A stretch of 26,840 bases of DNA from RGIG2945 sp045540355. GTDB lineage: Bacteria; Bacillota; Clostridia; Oscillospirales; Acutalibacteraceae. The notes under the pieces are model-generated. The model was not told where the DNA came from and did no database searches. It worked only from the letters and a program-made list of their open reading frames with translations. This document shows, piece by piece, positions 16,492 to 23,661 of this stretch. Position 1 is the first letter of the stretch. Each line of letters opens with the position of its first letter. The translations under genes and the position numbers were made by a program. The stretch lies in contig JAZQHB010000084.1 of assembly GCA_045540355.1 (NCBI GenBank), positions 1 through 26,840 on the forward strand, read 5' to 3'.

Positions 16492-17088
16492 CTATCCCTG
16501 TTTTAAAGCTTGCTTTATTATATCTTCAACTGACATATCAGGCGATGCCTTTGCCGCCATAACCGTTGCTTCTGAGCGAGTAAAACCTAAAGCCACGAGT
16601 GCATTGAGTGCTTCCGACATATTTGAGCTTGTCTGTACTGCCGCAACCGCTTCAAGCTGAACATCGTTTGAATCTATATATGCGCCCGTTGTCATCTTGT
16701 TTTTGAGTTCAAGAACAACTCTCTGTGCAATTTTGGGTCCTACGCCCTGTGCGGCGGTGATTGCCTTTACATCACCTGTTGCAATTGCGAGGGAAAGTTT
16801 ATTAGGTGTCAATTGCGATAAAATCGCCAAAGCCGCTTTGGGTCCAACTCCTGAAACAGATATAAGAAGCTTGAAGCATTCAAGCTCGTTCTTATCAAAA
16901 AATCCGAATAAATCCATCGCATCTTCGCGGACATTGAGATATGTGAAAAGTGTTATCGGCTTTGTTTCACCGCTTATATGCCTTAAAGTGGTTGCCGTTG
17001 TCATACACAAGAAAGCTACACCGTTACAGTTAATTGCAACGCTCGTTTCGTCTGTATGTACTATTTCGCCTGTTACGGAATAAAGCAT
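16492..17088 (-). CDS. ruvA: Holliday junction DNA helicase subunit RuvA
   Basis: It binds four-way junctions as a tetramer and loads RuvB. The N-terminal OB fold is residues about 1-65. Two helix-hairpin-helix motifs follow (SGVGPKAALAIL and QGVGPKIAQRVV). The C-terminal RuvB-interacting domain (about 150-198) has ALVALGFTRSEA. At 198 aa it is standard. Its ATG shares one base with the ruvC stop (TAATG), with GAGG upstream inside ruvC. Confidence 0.97.
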   Translation of the reverse strand: MLYSVTGEIVHTDETSVAINCNGVAFLCMTTATTLRHISGETKPITLFTYLNVREDAMDLFGFFDKNELECFKLLISVSGVGPKAALAILSQLTPNKLSLAIATGDVKAITAAQGVGPKIAQRVVLELKNKMTTGAYIDSNDVQLEAVAAVQTSSNMSEALNALVALGFTRSEATVMAAKASPDMSVEDIIKQALKQG

Positions 17089-17579
17089 TATCTCAACCTC
17101 CCGAGTAGTGATCCGCTTGCGTGTGCGTGGCAGATTGCCATTGCCAGAGCATCGGCAGTATCGTCGGGTTTGGGAACTGACTTAAGATTCAGAATAACCC
17201 TTGTCATTTCCTGAACCTGTTTCTTTTCTGCTCTGCCGTAACCGACAACACTCTGTTTTACCTGAAGCGGAGTATATTCGAATATCTCGACACCTTTTTT
17301 CTGTGCCGCTAAAAGCAGCACACCTCTTGCCTGACTTACATCAATTACCGTCTTTGCATTGGTGTTATAAAACACCTTTTCAATCGCCAGTGCAGTCGGT
17401 TTATACTTGTCTATTATCTCACAAATTTCATCGTATATGCTCTCAAGTCTTATGTTGAAGCGCTCTTTCGCCTGAGTAGTCACCGCACCGTAGTCGACAA
17501 CGGTAAAACTGTTTCCGACATAGTCAATAACACCCCAACCGACTATCGCATATCCGGGGTCAATACCCAAAATTATCAT
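17088..17579 (-). CDS. ruvC: Holliday junction resolvase RuvC
   Basis: The endonuclease that cuts Holliday junctions symmetrically. The four acidic residues of the RNase H-like active site are visible: Asp7 (GIDPG), Glu67 (AIEKVF), Asp140 and Asp143 (DDTADALAMA). At 163 aa it is standard. The ATG overlaps the der stop by 4 nt (ATGA), with AAGGGA upstream. The full ruvC-ruvA-ruvB set is co-directional, so the resolvasome is probably made from one transcript. Confidence 0.97.
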   Translation of the reverse strand: MIILGIDPGYAIVGWGVIDYVGNSFTVVDYGAVTTQAKERFNIRLESIYDEICEIIDKYKPTALAIEKVFYNTNAKTVIDVSQARGVLLLAAQKKGVEIFEYTPLQVKQSVVGYGRAEKKQVQEMTRVILNLKSVPKPDDTADALAMAICHAHASGSLLGRLR

Positions 17580-18904
17580 TTTTTATCCCTTTCACGAATC
17601 ACCATTCTTGTCGGTGTTCCCTCAAGTCCGAATACTTCACGGATCTGATTATCTATATATCTCTGATAGCTGTAATGGAATAAATCCTTGTTGTTAACAA
17701 AACATACGAATGTCGGCGGACGAGTTGATGCCTGGGTCATGTAGTAGATTTTCAATCTCTTACCCTTATCCGTCGGGGGCTGTACTCTTGCAACCGCATC
17801 AGCAAGCAAGTCATTTAATTTACCCGTTGAAATACGCATTGCATTCTGTGTATCAACAAACTTGATAAGCTCGAAAAGTCTGTCTATTCTCTGTCCTGTT
17901 TTTGCAGAAATAAATATTATCGGTGCATAGGACATAAACGCAAAATCCTTCATAAGGTCCTTGCGGAATTTATCCATAGTCTTGCCGTCTTTTTCAACCA
18001 AATCCCACTTGTTGACCGCAATTATGCAAGCCTTACCCTCTTCAAGGGCAATACCTGCTACCTTTGAATCTTGCTCCGTAAAGCCTTCTGTCGCATCAAT
18101 CATTATGACACATACAGTTGCTCTGTCAACCGCAAGCTTTGCTCTTATTACGCTGTATTTTTCGATATTATCTTCAATACGGCTCTTTCTCCTGATACCC
18201 GCGGTATCAATAAAAACAAACTTGCCGTAATCATTTTCTATGAGCGTATCAGTTGCATCTCTTGTTGTTCCTGCTATATCAGAAACAATCATTCTTTCCT
18301 CACCCGCAATTTTATTTACAAGTGAAGACTTACCCGCATTGGGTTTACCTATAACCGCAACCTTTATAACTTCTTCATCTTCTTCGATTTCATAATCCTC
18401 GATTGCTTTTACATTCTCAAGTACAGCATCAAGCAAATCGCCCGTACCGTGACCGTGAACGGAAGAAACCGCAATCGGTTCACCTAAACCGAGGTTATAG
18501 AATTCATAAAATTCCATAGGCATTTCACCGACTGTATCACACTTGTTAACACATAAAACAATCGGTTTTCCGCTTTTCAAAAGCATTGTTGCAACCTCAT
18601 GGTCTGTTGCAACCACACCTGTTCTTATATCTGTTACAAGTACGATAACATCGGCACTTTCTATTGCGACATTCGCCTGAACACGCATTTGTGCTAAAAT
18701 TTTATCATTACTGAACGGCTCAATACCACCCGTATCAACAAGTAAAAATTTATGACCCAACCACTCACAGTCACCGTAAATTCTATCGCGGGTAACACCG
18801 GGTGTGTCGTCAACTATTGATAATCTGCGACCGGTGAGTTTGTTGAATAATGTCGATTTACCGACATTCGGTCTGCCGACTATAGCTACAACAGGTCTTG
18901 CCAT
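17576..18904 (-). CDS. der: Ribosome biogenesis GTPase Der (EngA)
   Basis: A double GTPase needed for 50S subunit maturation. The first G domain has GRPNVGKST (10-18) and DTPG/DTGG switch motifs. The second has GKPNAGKSS and FIDTAGIRRKS, with NKCD and NKWD as the base-recognition motifs. The C-terminal KH-like domain contains VQPPTDKGKRLKIYY. At 442 aa it is full length. AAAGGA precedes the ATG, and the gene follows the DUF512 gene by 16 nt. Confidence 0.97.
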   Translation of the reverse strand: MARPVVAIVGRPNVGKSTLFNKLTGRRLSIVDDTPGVTRDRIYGDCEWLGHKFLLVDTGGIEPFSNDKILAQMRVQANVAIESADVIVLVTDIRTGVVATDHEVATMLLKSGKPIVLCVNKCDTVGEMPMEFYEFYNLGLGEPIAVSSVHGHGTGDLLDAVLENVKAIEDYEIEEDEEVIKVAVIGKPNAGKSSLVNKIAGEERMIVSDIAGTTRDATDTLIENDYGKFVFIDTAGIRRKSRIEDNIEKYSVIRAKLAVDRATVCVIMIDATEGFTEQDSKVAGIALEEGKACIIAVNKWDLVEKDGKTMDKFRKDLMKDFAFMSYAPIIFISAKTGQRIDRLFELIKFVDTQNAMRISTGKLNDLLADAVARVQPPTDKGKRLKIYYMTQASTRPPTFVCFVNNKDLFHYSYQRYIDNQIREVFGLEGTPTRMVIRERDKK

Positions 18905-18920
18905 TTTTCTCAGTCCTTTC

Positions 18921-20225
18921 TTACTCTCCTAAGAATGCATATAAAAGCTCGCAACCGTCATTAGGTGTAACTCTTACATTTATTCCGAGCTGTTCTGAAA
19001 GCTCCTCTACCGACAAATCATCGAGGAATATATCACCCTCGTGCCTTAATGACACAGACGGTATCAATAATTCATCGCCAAGGTCTTTATCGGAAAGCTG
19101 CTCTACAATATCCTTACCGCAGATAAGTCCTGCTACGGTTATTTTTTCTCCGAAAGTTTTATTGATAATCTTATAAACATTGATTTTTAAACCGTCAGCT
19201 TTTTCTTCAAGCTGTTTGGCAAGTGAGGATATAAGCGGATATGCCGCTTCACCCGTAACTGCCGATACTGTGCGGCTTACACTTCGTTTTTCAATGTTTT
19301 CAAGCTCACTTTCAAACTCGCTTTTCAATAACGCCCACATACCGACACCGTTTTCCAACTGTAAAAATTCACCGTAGGAATCAGCATCGGGTATTTCTTT
19401 CTCCGCCATGAGGTAAAACTCATCGGCAGCGTAAGCTATTATCTCTTTATTATACCACATAAAATGCGAATTGAAAACACTTATTCTTGATAATACATCA
19501 TTTGCAGTAGATTTATTATAAGGTTTCAGCTCACACAGACCCTCTCTGTGGTCTGTAAGTCCGACAGGTACTGCCGCAATGCTCTGAACTGCAGGATAAA
19601 GCTTCGCTAATTCCGAAAGAGAATAGTCAAGCTCATCACCGTCATTCACACCCGGACACAGTACTAATTGTGTATTTATTTTAATCCCCGCATCTGCAAA
19701 CTGTTTCAAATATTTCAATGACTCCCCGGCAAACGGATTTGCCATCATTTTAACTCGCAAATCGGGATTCATCGTATGAACAGACACATTTACGGGACTT
19801 ATATGCATTTTTATAATCCTGTCAACATCGTGTTGACTCAGATTCGTAAGGGTAATATAATTACCAAATAAAAATGAAAGTCTTGAATCGTCATCTTTGA
19901 AATAAAGACTGTCCCTCATACCCTTGGGTAATTGGTCAATAAAACAGAACATACACTTATTTTTACAATGCCTTTGCTTGTCCATAAGGTATGTTTCAAA
20001 ATTGAGCCCTATATCTTCATCTTCATCTTTTCTGATGCGTATTTTATTTTTCAGAGATTTTTCCCTCTTTATATCAATCACAAGCTTTTTGTCATTGATA
20101 TAAAAACGGTAATCAAGAACATCGTTGATTTCATTACCGTTTATTTTTAAAATTATATCTCCGCTTTTAAAACCTTTTTTCTCCGCTATTGACCCTTGGT
20201 CTACGGAATAAACTTTAACTGACAT
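18921..20225 (-). CDS. PDZ / radical-SAM-like iron-sulfur protein (DUF512 family)
   Basis: The N-terminal PDZ-like domain is residues about 1-60 (GSIAEKKGFKSGDIILKING). It is followed by a cysteine motif Cx3Cx2C (Cys87, Cys91, Cys94; CKNKCMFCF) typical of a radical-SAM-like 4Fe-4S site, and by the DUF512 domain in the C-terminal half. The family is widespread in Clostridia and is often the neighbour of der; its reaction is unknown. The start is set at ATG 20225, with AAAGGTG four bases upstream. A longer open frame to 20306 runs through the repeat DNA and is rejected. It heads the der-ruvCAB-glmM run. I could not find a consensus promoter in the repeat-filled gap upstream. Confidence 0.88.
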   Translation of the reverse strand: MSVKVYSVDQGSIAEKKGFKSGDIILKINGNEINDVLDYRFYINDKKLVIDIKREKSLKNKIRIRKDEDEDIGLNFETYLMDKQRHCKNKCMFCFIDQLPKGMRDSLYFKDDDSRLSFLFGNYITLTNLSQHDVDRIIKMHISPVNVSVHTMNPDLRVKMMANPFAGESLKYLKQFADAGIKINTQLVLCPGVNDGDELDYSLSELAKLYPAVQSIAAVPVGLTDHREGLCELKPYNKSTANDVLSRISVFNSHFMWYNKEIIAYAADEFYLMAEKEIPDADSYGEFLQLENGVGMWALLKSEFESELENIEKRSVSRTVSAVTGEAAYPLISSLAKQLEEKADGLKINVYKIINKTFGEKITVAGLICGKDIVEQLSDKDLGDELLIPSVSLRHEGDIFLDDLSVEELSEQLGINVRVTPNDGCELLYAFLGE

Positions 20226-20238
20226 AAAACACCTTTTT

Positions 20239-20301
20239 AAATGCAGAATGCAAAATGCAAAATGCAGAATGTCGGGTGGACTTCGTCCATACCCATTATA
20301 A
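20239..20301 (+). repeat. Interspersed structured repeat, copy B
   Basis: 63 nt beginning AAATGCAGAATGCA, then GCAAAAT/GCAGAAT heptamers. The hairpin at 20274-20294 has stem TGGAC/GTCCA around a TTC loop, closed by GGG/CCC with one bulged A. It ends ATTATAA. It is the inverted-orientation homologue of copy A in the ruv operon, and lies 14 nt upstream of the DUF512 start. Confidence 0.8.
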
Positions 20302-20334
20302 TGCACCGAAGGTGCAAATCATGAACGCAGTTCA
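20302..20334. repeat. Pair of tiny palindromes next to copy B
   Basis: TGCACC-GAA-GGTGCA (20302-20316) and TGAAC-GCA-GTTCA (20322-20334), two perfect short hairpins with 3-nt loops. They follow copy B directly and look like further modules of the same composite repeat. Confidence 0.55.
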
Positions 20335-20384
20335 AATCACGGCATAGCCAATTCACACCGCAAGGGCAATTCATAACTTTAATA

Positions 20385-20488
20385 TGTGTCAATAGAACCG
20401 TCCCTCTGACACATAGCCAATTCACAACTCTAATGTGTGTCATGAGAACCGTCCCATTGACACACACATTAGCCGTCCCTTTTACACA
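20385..20488. repeat. Tandem REP-like palindromes (GGGACGGTTCT core)
   Basis: Two complete units have arms TGTGTCA/TGACACA, at 20385-20413 and 20436-20464; the second extends to a 9-bp stem, 20434-20466. On the minus strand the interior reads GGGACGGTTCT. A third, half unit is at 20473-20488. The flanking text TAGCCAATTCAC is also repeated, so the period is about 51 nt. The array ends at the stop codon of the small membrane gene. No RAYT transposase lies in the window. Confidence 0.75.
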
Positions 20489-20677
20489 TTAGTACGGCAC
20501 TCCATCAATCTTTCCTAACACATAAACATACACAATAAATAAGATGAATAATACAACCGTTTTAATAATTGGTGCCCATCCCTCGTCAGAAAATCTTTCT
20601 AAAATTTTCCCTATCGCTAACAATCCTAACAATACAACAACCAAAAAAATTATAGTTGTTATTATCGTTTTCATCAT
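20489..20677 (-). CDS. Small two-helix membrane protein (unknown family)
   Basis: This 62-aa protein has two hydrophobic helices: about 4-22 (TIITTIIFLVVVLLGLLAIG) and about 38-55 (IKTVVLFILFIVYVYVLG). A short polar connector (KILERFSDEGWAP) lies between them. AGGTGA lies seven to eight bases before the first of two adjacent ATGs, a good ribosome-binding site. I do not recognise the family. It sits alone between two repeat-filled gaps and its TAA touches the REP-like array. It is probably genuine because of the site, the clean hydrophobic pattern and the co-direction with its neighbours, but homologues would be needed to confirm it. Confidence 0.65.
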   Translation of the reverse strand: MMKTIITTIIFLVVVLLGLLAIGKILERFSDEGWAPIIKTVVLFILFIVYVYVLGKIDGVPY

Positions 20678-20692
20678 TTCACTTCACCTAAC

Positions 20693-20802
20693 TTTTTATT
20701 GAGATAAAATTGGTTGTAGTGCGGTTTTGAAGCGAGAGTGCTGTATATAAGATACTGCCTCTCGCGAAAAATTGTGCTACAACCGATTTTAGCCAATAAA
20801 AA
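20693..20802 (+). repeat. Long near-perfect palindrome, candidate structured RNA or foldback element
   Basis: A single hairpin of about 110 nt, with these stem blocks outward to inward: 20693-20701/20794-20802 (9 bp); 20705-20728/20768-20791 (24 consecutive pairs, five of them T/G); 20732-20738/20759-20765 (GCGAGAG/CTCTCGC); 20740-20746/20752-20758 with one T/T mismatch; and a 5-nt loop. All five T/G pairs would be stable G-U only in plus-strand RNA; in the complementary strand they would be A/C mismatches. It lies between rpmF and the small membrane gene. A fold of the region would separate a functional RNA from a decayed MITE. Confidence 0.7.
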
Positions 20803-20806
20803 ATGC

Positions 20807-20858
20807 AAAAAGGCAGAGATGAATACAATATGTTGCATTCCCTCTACCTTTGCCTTTT
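20807..20858 (-). terminator. Probable rpmF terminator
   Basis: On the minus strand AAAAGGCA plus GAG pairs with CTC plus TGCCTTTT across a bulged, partly paired interior loop (GAAT/ATTC, CAA/TTG). The stem is followed by TTTTTGCATTTTTT. It lies about 25 nt after the L32 stop codon. Confidence 0.55.
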
Positions 20859-20866
20859 ACTTTTTT

Positions 20867-20889
20867 AAGACGGATTGCGTCTTATTTTT
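20867..20889 (+). terminator. Plus-facing terminator-like hairpin over the rpmF stop codon
   Basis: AAGACG-gattg-CGTCTT (20867-20883) is followed on the plus strand by ATTTTT. It could end a plus-strand transcript from the 20693-20802 palindrome. The 3' side overlaps the TAA of rpmF. Confidence 0.4.
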
Positions 20890-21064
20890 CTGTAGAAACT
20901 ACTTTTCTTCCGTTGTAGTATCCACATTCAACGCAAAGTCTATGCGGTCTTTTTAATTCGCCGCACTGTGGACAAGCAACAAGCTCAACCTGCTGCAACT
21001 TCCAAACGCTGCTGCGTCTGCTGTCTCTTCTTGCCTTTGATACTCTTCTTGCCGGTACCGCCAT
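20882..21064 (-). CDS. rpmF: 50S ribosomal protein L32
   Basis: 60 aa beginning MAVPARRVSKARRDSRRSS, the L32 N-terminal pattern. A zinc ribbon CPQC...CVEC follows, of the cysteine-containing (Zn-binding) L32 type. AAGGAGGTG precedes the ATG. It is the second gene of the yceD-rpmF operon, an arrangement conserved across bacteria, 44 nt after yceD. Confidence 0.98.
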   Translation of the reverse strand: MAVPARRVSKARRDSRRSSVWKLQQVELVACPQCGELKRPHRLCVECGYYNGRKVVSTEK

Positions 21065-21108
21065 GTCAGCACCTCCTTAAAAAATTGTAAAATTAAAGCT
21101 TTTTAAAG

Positions 21109-21603
21109 CTATTCTTCCAATAATCTGCTCAAGGCTTCAAGCCTCGGGTCAATCGGCTTTTTGCAGTCGCAAGACCCCTCATTGAGATTCTGGCCGCAAT
21201 ATATGCACAGACCTTTACAGTCATCTTTGCACAACTGCTTGGTTGGTAGCTCGAGGAAAATATCCTCTGTGACTAATTCGTCAAGGTCAAGACGCATATT
21301 CTCCACAAGAATAAAACTACCGTCTTCACTATTATTAAGAGTTGCTACTAAAATGTGTTCAACGGGAATGGTCATCTTGCTATGCAAGTCCGTTGCACAT
21401 CTGTCGCAGCTACCGGTAAAAACAAATTCGGCTTTTGCATTGAGTTTAACAATGCCCGTACTGTTTTTCACACTACCCTCAACGACGATTGGTGTCTGAA
21501 AAGGCTTTTCACCATATATCTCCTCATCAATCAAGGACATCTCGTAACTGAAAGTTTTTTCAGCTCCGATATTGTTAAAAATAGGTTCAAGCTCAATAAT
21601 CAT
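21109..21603 (-). CDS. yceD: YceD/DUF177 family protein
   Basis: A 164-aa member of the DUF177 family, implicated in 23S rRNA accumulation or ribosome assembly and nearly always placed before rpmF. The central GSCDRC and the C-terminal CKGLCIYCGQNLNEGSCDC cysteine cluster, ending in DPRLEALSRLLEE, are diagnostic. AGAGGTG lies four bases before the ATG. It is transcribed from the perfect promoter at 21633-21661, with a leader of about 25 nt. Confidence 0.93.
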   Translation of the reverse strand: MIIELEPIFNNIGAEKTFSYEMSLIDEEIYGEKPFQTPIVVEGSVKNSTGIVKLNAKAEFVFTGSCDRCATDLHSKMTIPVEHILVATLNNSEDGSFILVENMRLDLDELVTEDIFLELPTKQLCKDDCKGLCIYCGQNLNEGSCDCKKPIDPRLEALSRLLEE

Positions 21604-21632
21604 AGAACACCTCTAAATATCACACGGATAGT

Positions 21633-21661
21633 ATTATACGAGTTTCAGACCGCTTTGTCAA
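21633..21661 (-). promoter_or_regulatory. Consensus sigma-A promoter of yceD-rpmF
   Basis: On the minus strand TTGACA (21661-21656), exactly 17 nt, TATAAT (21638-21633): a complete consensus match. The -10 is about 30 nt before the yceD ATG. The site begins 20 nt after the stop of the P-loop gene. Confidence 0.93.
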
Positions 21662-21680
21662 CTATTTCTAAGAATTTTTA

Positions 21681-22097
21681 TCAGATTTGCTGACAAAAAT
21701 CGAAGATTTCCTTCGGAAGTTCTTCTGCATCAGCAGAAACTGTAAGTGTGATATTTGTTTCTGTTATTTTTGAAAGGTCGGAAAGTTTCTTCAAAAATAC
21801 TGCAAGTTCGTTGAAATCTCTTCCGCCGATGCGTAAAGTTGCATCGATAAGTATATCTGTTATATCGTGGTCACCTGCACAGATACCGCTGATAAAGCCG
21901 TAAAATGCCTCATAACCTGATATGCCGTAGTGCTCAACTCCAACAAGTCTTGCTCTGTAATTTACTTCATAAGTAAGTAAAGTTTCCTTTTCAACACAGA
22001 TAACATTACCGTTTGACTTTTCAACAGCAGCTTCAACTTCTGCTATAAGTCTTTTTGTTTTGCCTGAACCTTTGTGTCCTAAAATTAACTTTATCAT
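21681..22097 (-). CDS. Small P-loop NTPase-like protein (unknown function)
   Basis: This 138-aa protein starts MIKLILGHKGSGKTKRLI, a clear Walker A motif (GHKGSGKT, 7-14). A possible Walker B is ILIDATLRIGG near 82-92, where the acidic residue is followed by alanine rather than Glu/Asp. No transmembrane segment or extra domain is seen. Small clostridial proteins of this kind are sometimes labelled PilT-like or plain ATP-binding; I would not go beyond that. AGGAGG precedes the ATG. It follows pgi by 21 nt and is probably co-transcribed with it. The link to glycolysis is not understood. Confidence 0.7.
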   Translation of the reverse strand: MIKLILGHKGSGKTKRLIAEVEAAVEKSNGNVICVEKETLLTYEVNYRARLVGVEHYGISGYEAFYGFISGICAGDHDITDILIDATLRIGGRDFNELAVFLKKLSDLSKITETNITLTVSADAEELPKEIFDFCQQI

Positions 22098-22118
22098 TGT
22101 AATTTCCTCCTATGGTGT

Positions 22119-23456
22119 TTATTTCAATCTTTTTTCAAGTTCTTCTCTTCTTGCTTCATTTCCGGGTTTACCTAAAAGAGCAAACATATTCTTCTTATAA
22201 TCCTCAACGCCGGGCTGGTCAAAGGGATTGATTCCCAATGTGTAGCCTGAAATAGCACATGACTTTTCAAAGAAGTAGAACAATCCGCCGAGTTCATATT
22301 CGTCCATGCAGGGTAATTCGATTACCAATGACGGTGCACCGCCGTCTGCATGAGCAAGAACTGTTCCCTCAAATGCTTTTCTGTTAACATAAGACAAATT
22401 CTTTCCTGCAAGGAAGTTAAGTCCGTCAACATTTGCGGGATCTTCTTCTATTGTAATGTCGCTCTTGGGTTCACCGAAAATGACTACTGTTTCAAACAGT
22501 TTTCTTTCGCCATCCTGAATGTACTGACCGAGAGAGTGAAGGTCTGTTGAGAAAATTGCAGATGACGGGAATATACCCTTGCCGCACTTTCCTTCGCTTT
22601 CACCAAATAACTGTTTGAACCATTCGCACATCATTGTGAATGAAGGCTCGTAACTTACACACATTTCGATAAGCTTACCTTTGCGATAAAGAATGTTTCT
22701 GATGGCTGCATATCTGCAACAATCGTTATCCTTTACGCTCGGAACGAGATATCTTTCTCTTGCATCCTGTGCGCCCTGCATAAGACGATCGATATCAATA
22801 CCTGAAACAGCTATCGGTAAAAGACCTACTGCTGTTAATACTGAATATCTGCCACCGACATTATCAGGGACTACAAAAGTTTCATATCCGTTCTTGTCAG
22901 ACAAGTCTTTCAATGTTCCTCTTGCCTTGTCGGTTGTTGCGAAAATTCTGTTCTTTGCTTCTTCTTTGCCGTATTTCTTTTCAAGAAGCTCTTTGAAAAT
23001 TCTGAATGCAACTGCCGGCTCGGTAGTTGTTCCGGATTTTGAGATAACATTGATTGAAAAATCCTTGCCCTCAAGTAAATCTATAATCTCATTTGTATAA
23101 GCTGAACTTATTGTGTTACCAACAAAATAAATGTTGGGTGTATCTTTCTTTATAAGGTTGTAATTCTGTGATTTGCAAAATTCAATCGCTGCTCTTGCAC
23201 CTAAATATGAACCGCCGATACCGATTACTACCAAAGCATCGGAATTTTTCTTGATTCTTTCAGCAGCCGCTTTGATTCTTGCGAACTCCTCTTTATCATA
23301 ATTTACGGGTAAGTCGAGCCAACCCAAAAAATCATTGCCGAGTCCTGTGCCGTTATGCAATGTTTCGTGAGCCTTAATGACTTCCGGCTCAATAGCTTTA
23401 AGCTCTTCTTCCGTAATAAAACCTTCCGCATATTTGTCAATAAATTTTAATGCCAT
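22119..23456 (-). CDS. pgi: Glucose-6-phosphate isomerase
   Basis: It interconverts glucose-6-phosphate and fructose-6-phosphate in glycolysis and gluconeogenesis. It has the two SIS-like sugar-phosphate sites: GIGGSYLGARAAIEF and ISKSGTTTEPAVAFRI. VPDNVGGRYSVLTAVGLLP, the strongest PGI signature, follows. At 445 aa it is the short Firmicutes form. GGGGG precedes the ATG, and a promoter is seen at 23484-23512. Confidence 0.97.
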   Translation of the reverse strand: MALKFIDKYAEGFITEEELKAIEPEVIKAHETLHNGTGLGNDFLGWLDLPVNYDKEEFARIKAAAERIKKNSDALVVIGIGGSYLGARAAIEFCKSQNYNLIKKDTPNIYFVGNTISSAYTNEIIDLLEGKDFSINVISKSGTTTEPAVAFRIFKELLEKKYGKEEAKNRIFATTDKARGTLKDLSDKNGYETFVVPDNVGGRYSVLTAVGLLPIAVSGIDIDRLMQGAQDARERYLVPSVKDNDCCRYAAIRNILYRKGKLIEMCVSYEPSFTMMCEWFKQLFGESEGKCGKGIFPSSAIFSTDLHSLGQYIQDGERKLFETVVIFGEPKSDITIEEDPANVDGLNFLAGKNLSYVNRKAFEGTVLAHADGGAPSLVIELPCMDEYELGGLFYFFEKSCAISGYTLGINPFDQPGVEDYKKNMFALLGKPGNEARREELEKRLK

Positions 23457-23483
23457 AGTTAAACCCCCAATTGTATTAAGTAC

Positions 23484-23512
23484 ATTTTACCCTAAAATTA
23501 AAAACTTTTCAA
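23484..23512 (-). promoter_or_regulatory. Promoter of pgi
   Basis: On the minus strand TTGAAA (23512-23507), 17 nt, TAAAAT (23489-23484). The -10 ends 28 nt before the pgi start. It is divergent from the amidohydrolase promoter. Confidence 0.75.
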
Positions 23513-23615
23513 TAGAAAAACGAAATTTAATTGTTTAGTAAAGATTTATTTGCAGATATTTTTTATATTATTCTCAAATTAAGATAATAAAAATCAGATT
23601 TTTGCGTTTTTCACA

Positions 23616-23644
23616 TTGAATATTTCCGATAAGAGAGTTATAAT
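23616..23644 (+). promoter_or_regulatory. Promoter of the amidohydrolase gene
   Basis: TTGAAT (23616-23621), 17 nt, TATAAT (23639-23644). The ATG is at 23662, so the transcript would have a leader of only about 10 nt with a weak GGTGA site. Confidence 0.75.
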
Positions 23645-23661
23645 ATTGTCGGTGATAAAAA

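Noticed and set aside
20226..20306. 27 extra N-terminal residues for the DUF512 protein
   Set aside because: This stretch is translation of the repeat element and tiny palindromes; ATG 20225 has a proper ribosome-binding site and starts the PDZ domain.
20302..20330. TATAAT-like string in copy B as promoter of the DUF512-der operon
   Set aside because: The only good -35 candidate is 11 nt away; at 17 nt the sequence is CATGAT, a poor match.
20237..20467. 76-aa minus-strand frame through the repeat array
   Set aside because: Its repeated amino-acid blocks simply reflect the REP-like DNA repeats, and it overlaps no known family.
20385..20488. Possible CRISPR array
   Set aside because: Only two or three palindromic units are present, the intervening text is itself repeated rather than unique, and no cas genes are nearby.
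23590..23612. Short AAAAAT/ATTTTT hairpin before the amidohydrolase gene
   Set aside because: It is an A/T-only stem of six pairs in AT-rich DNA, expected by chance.
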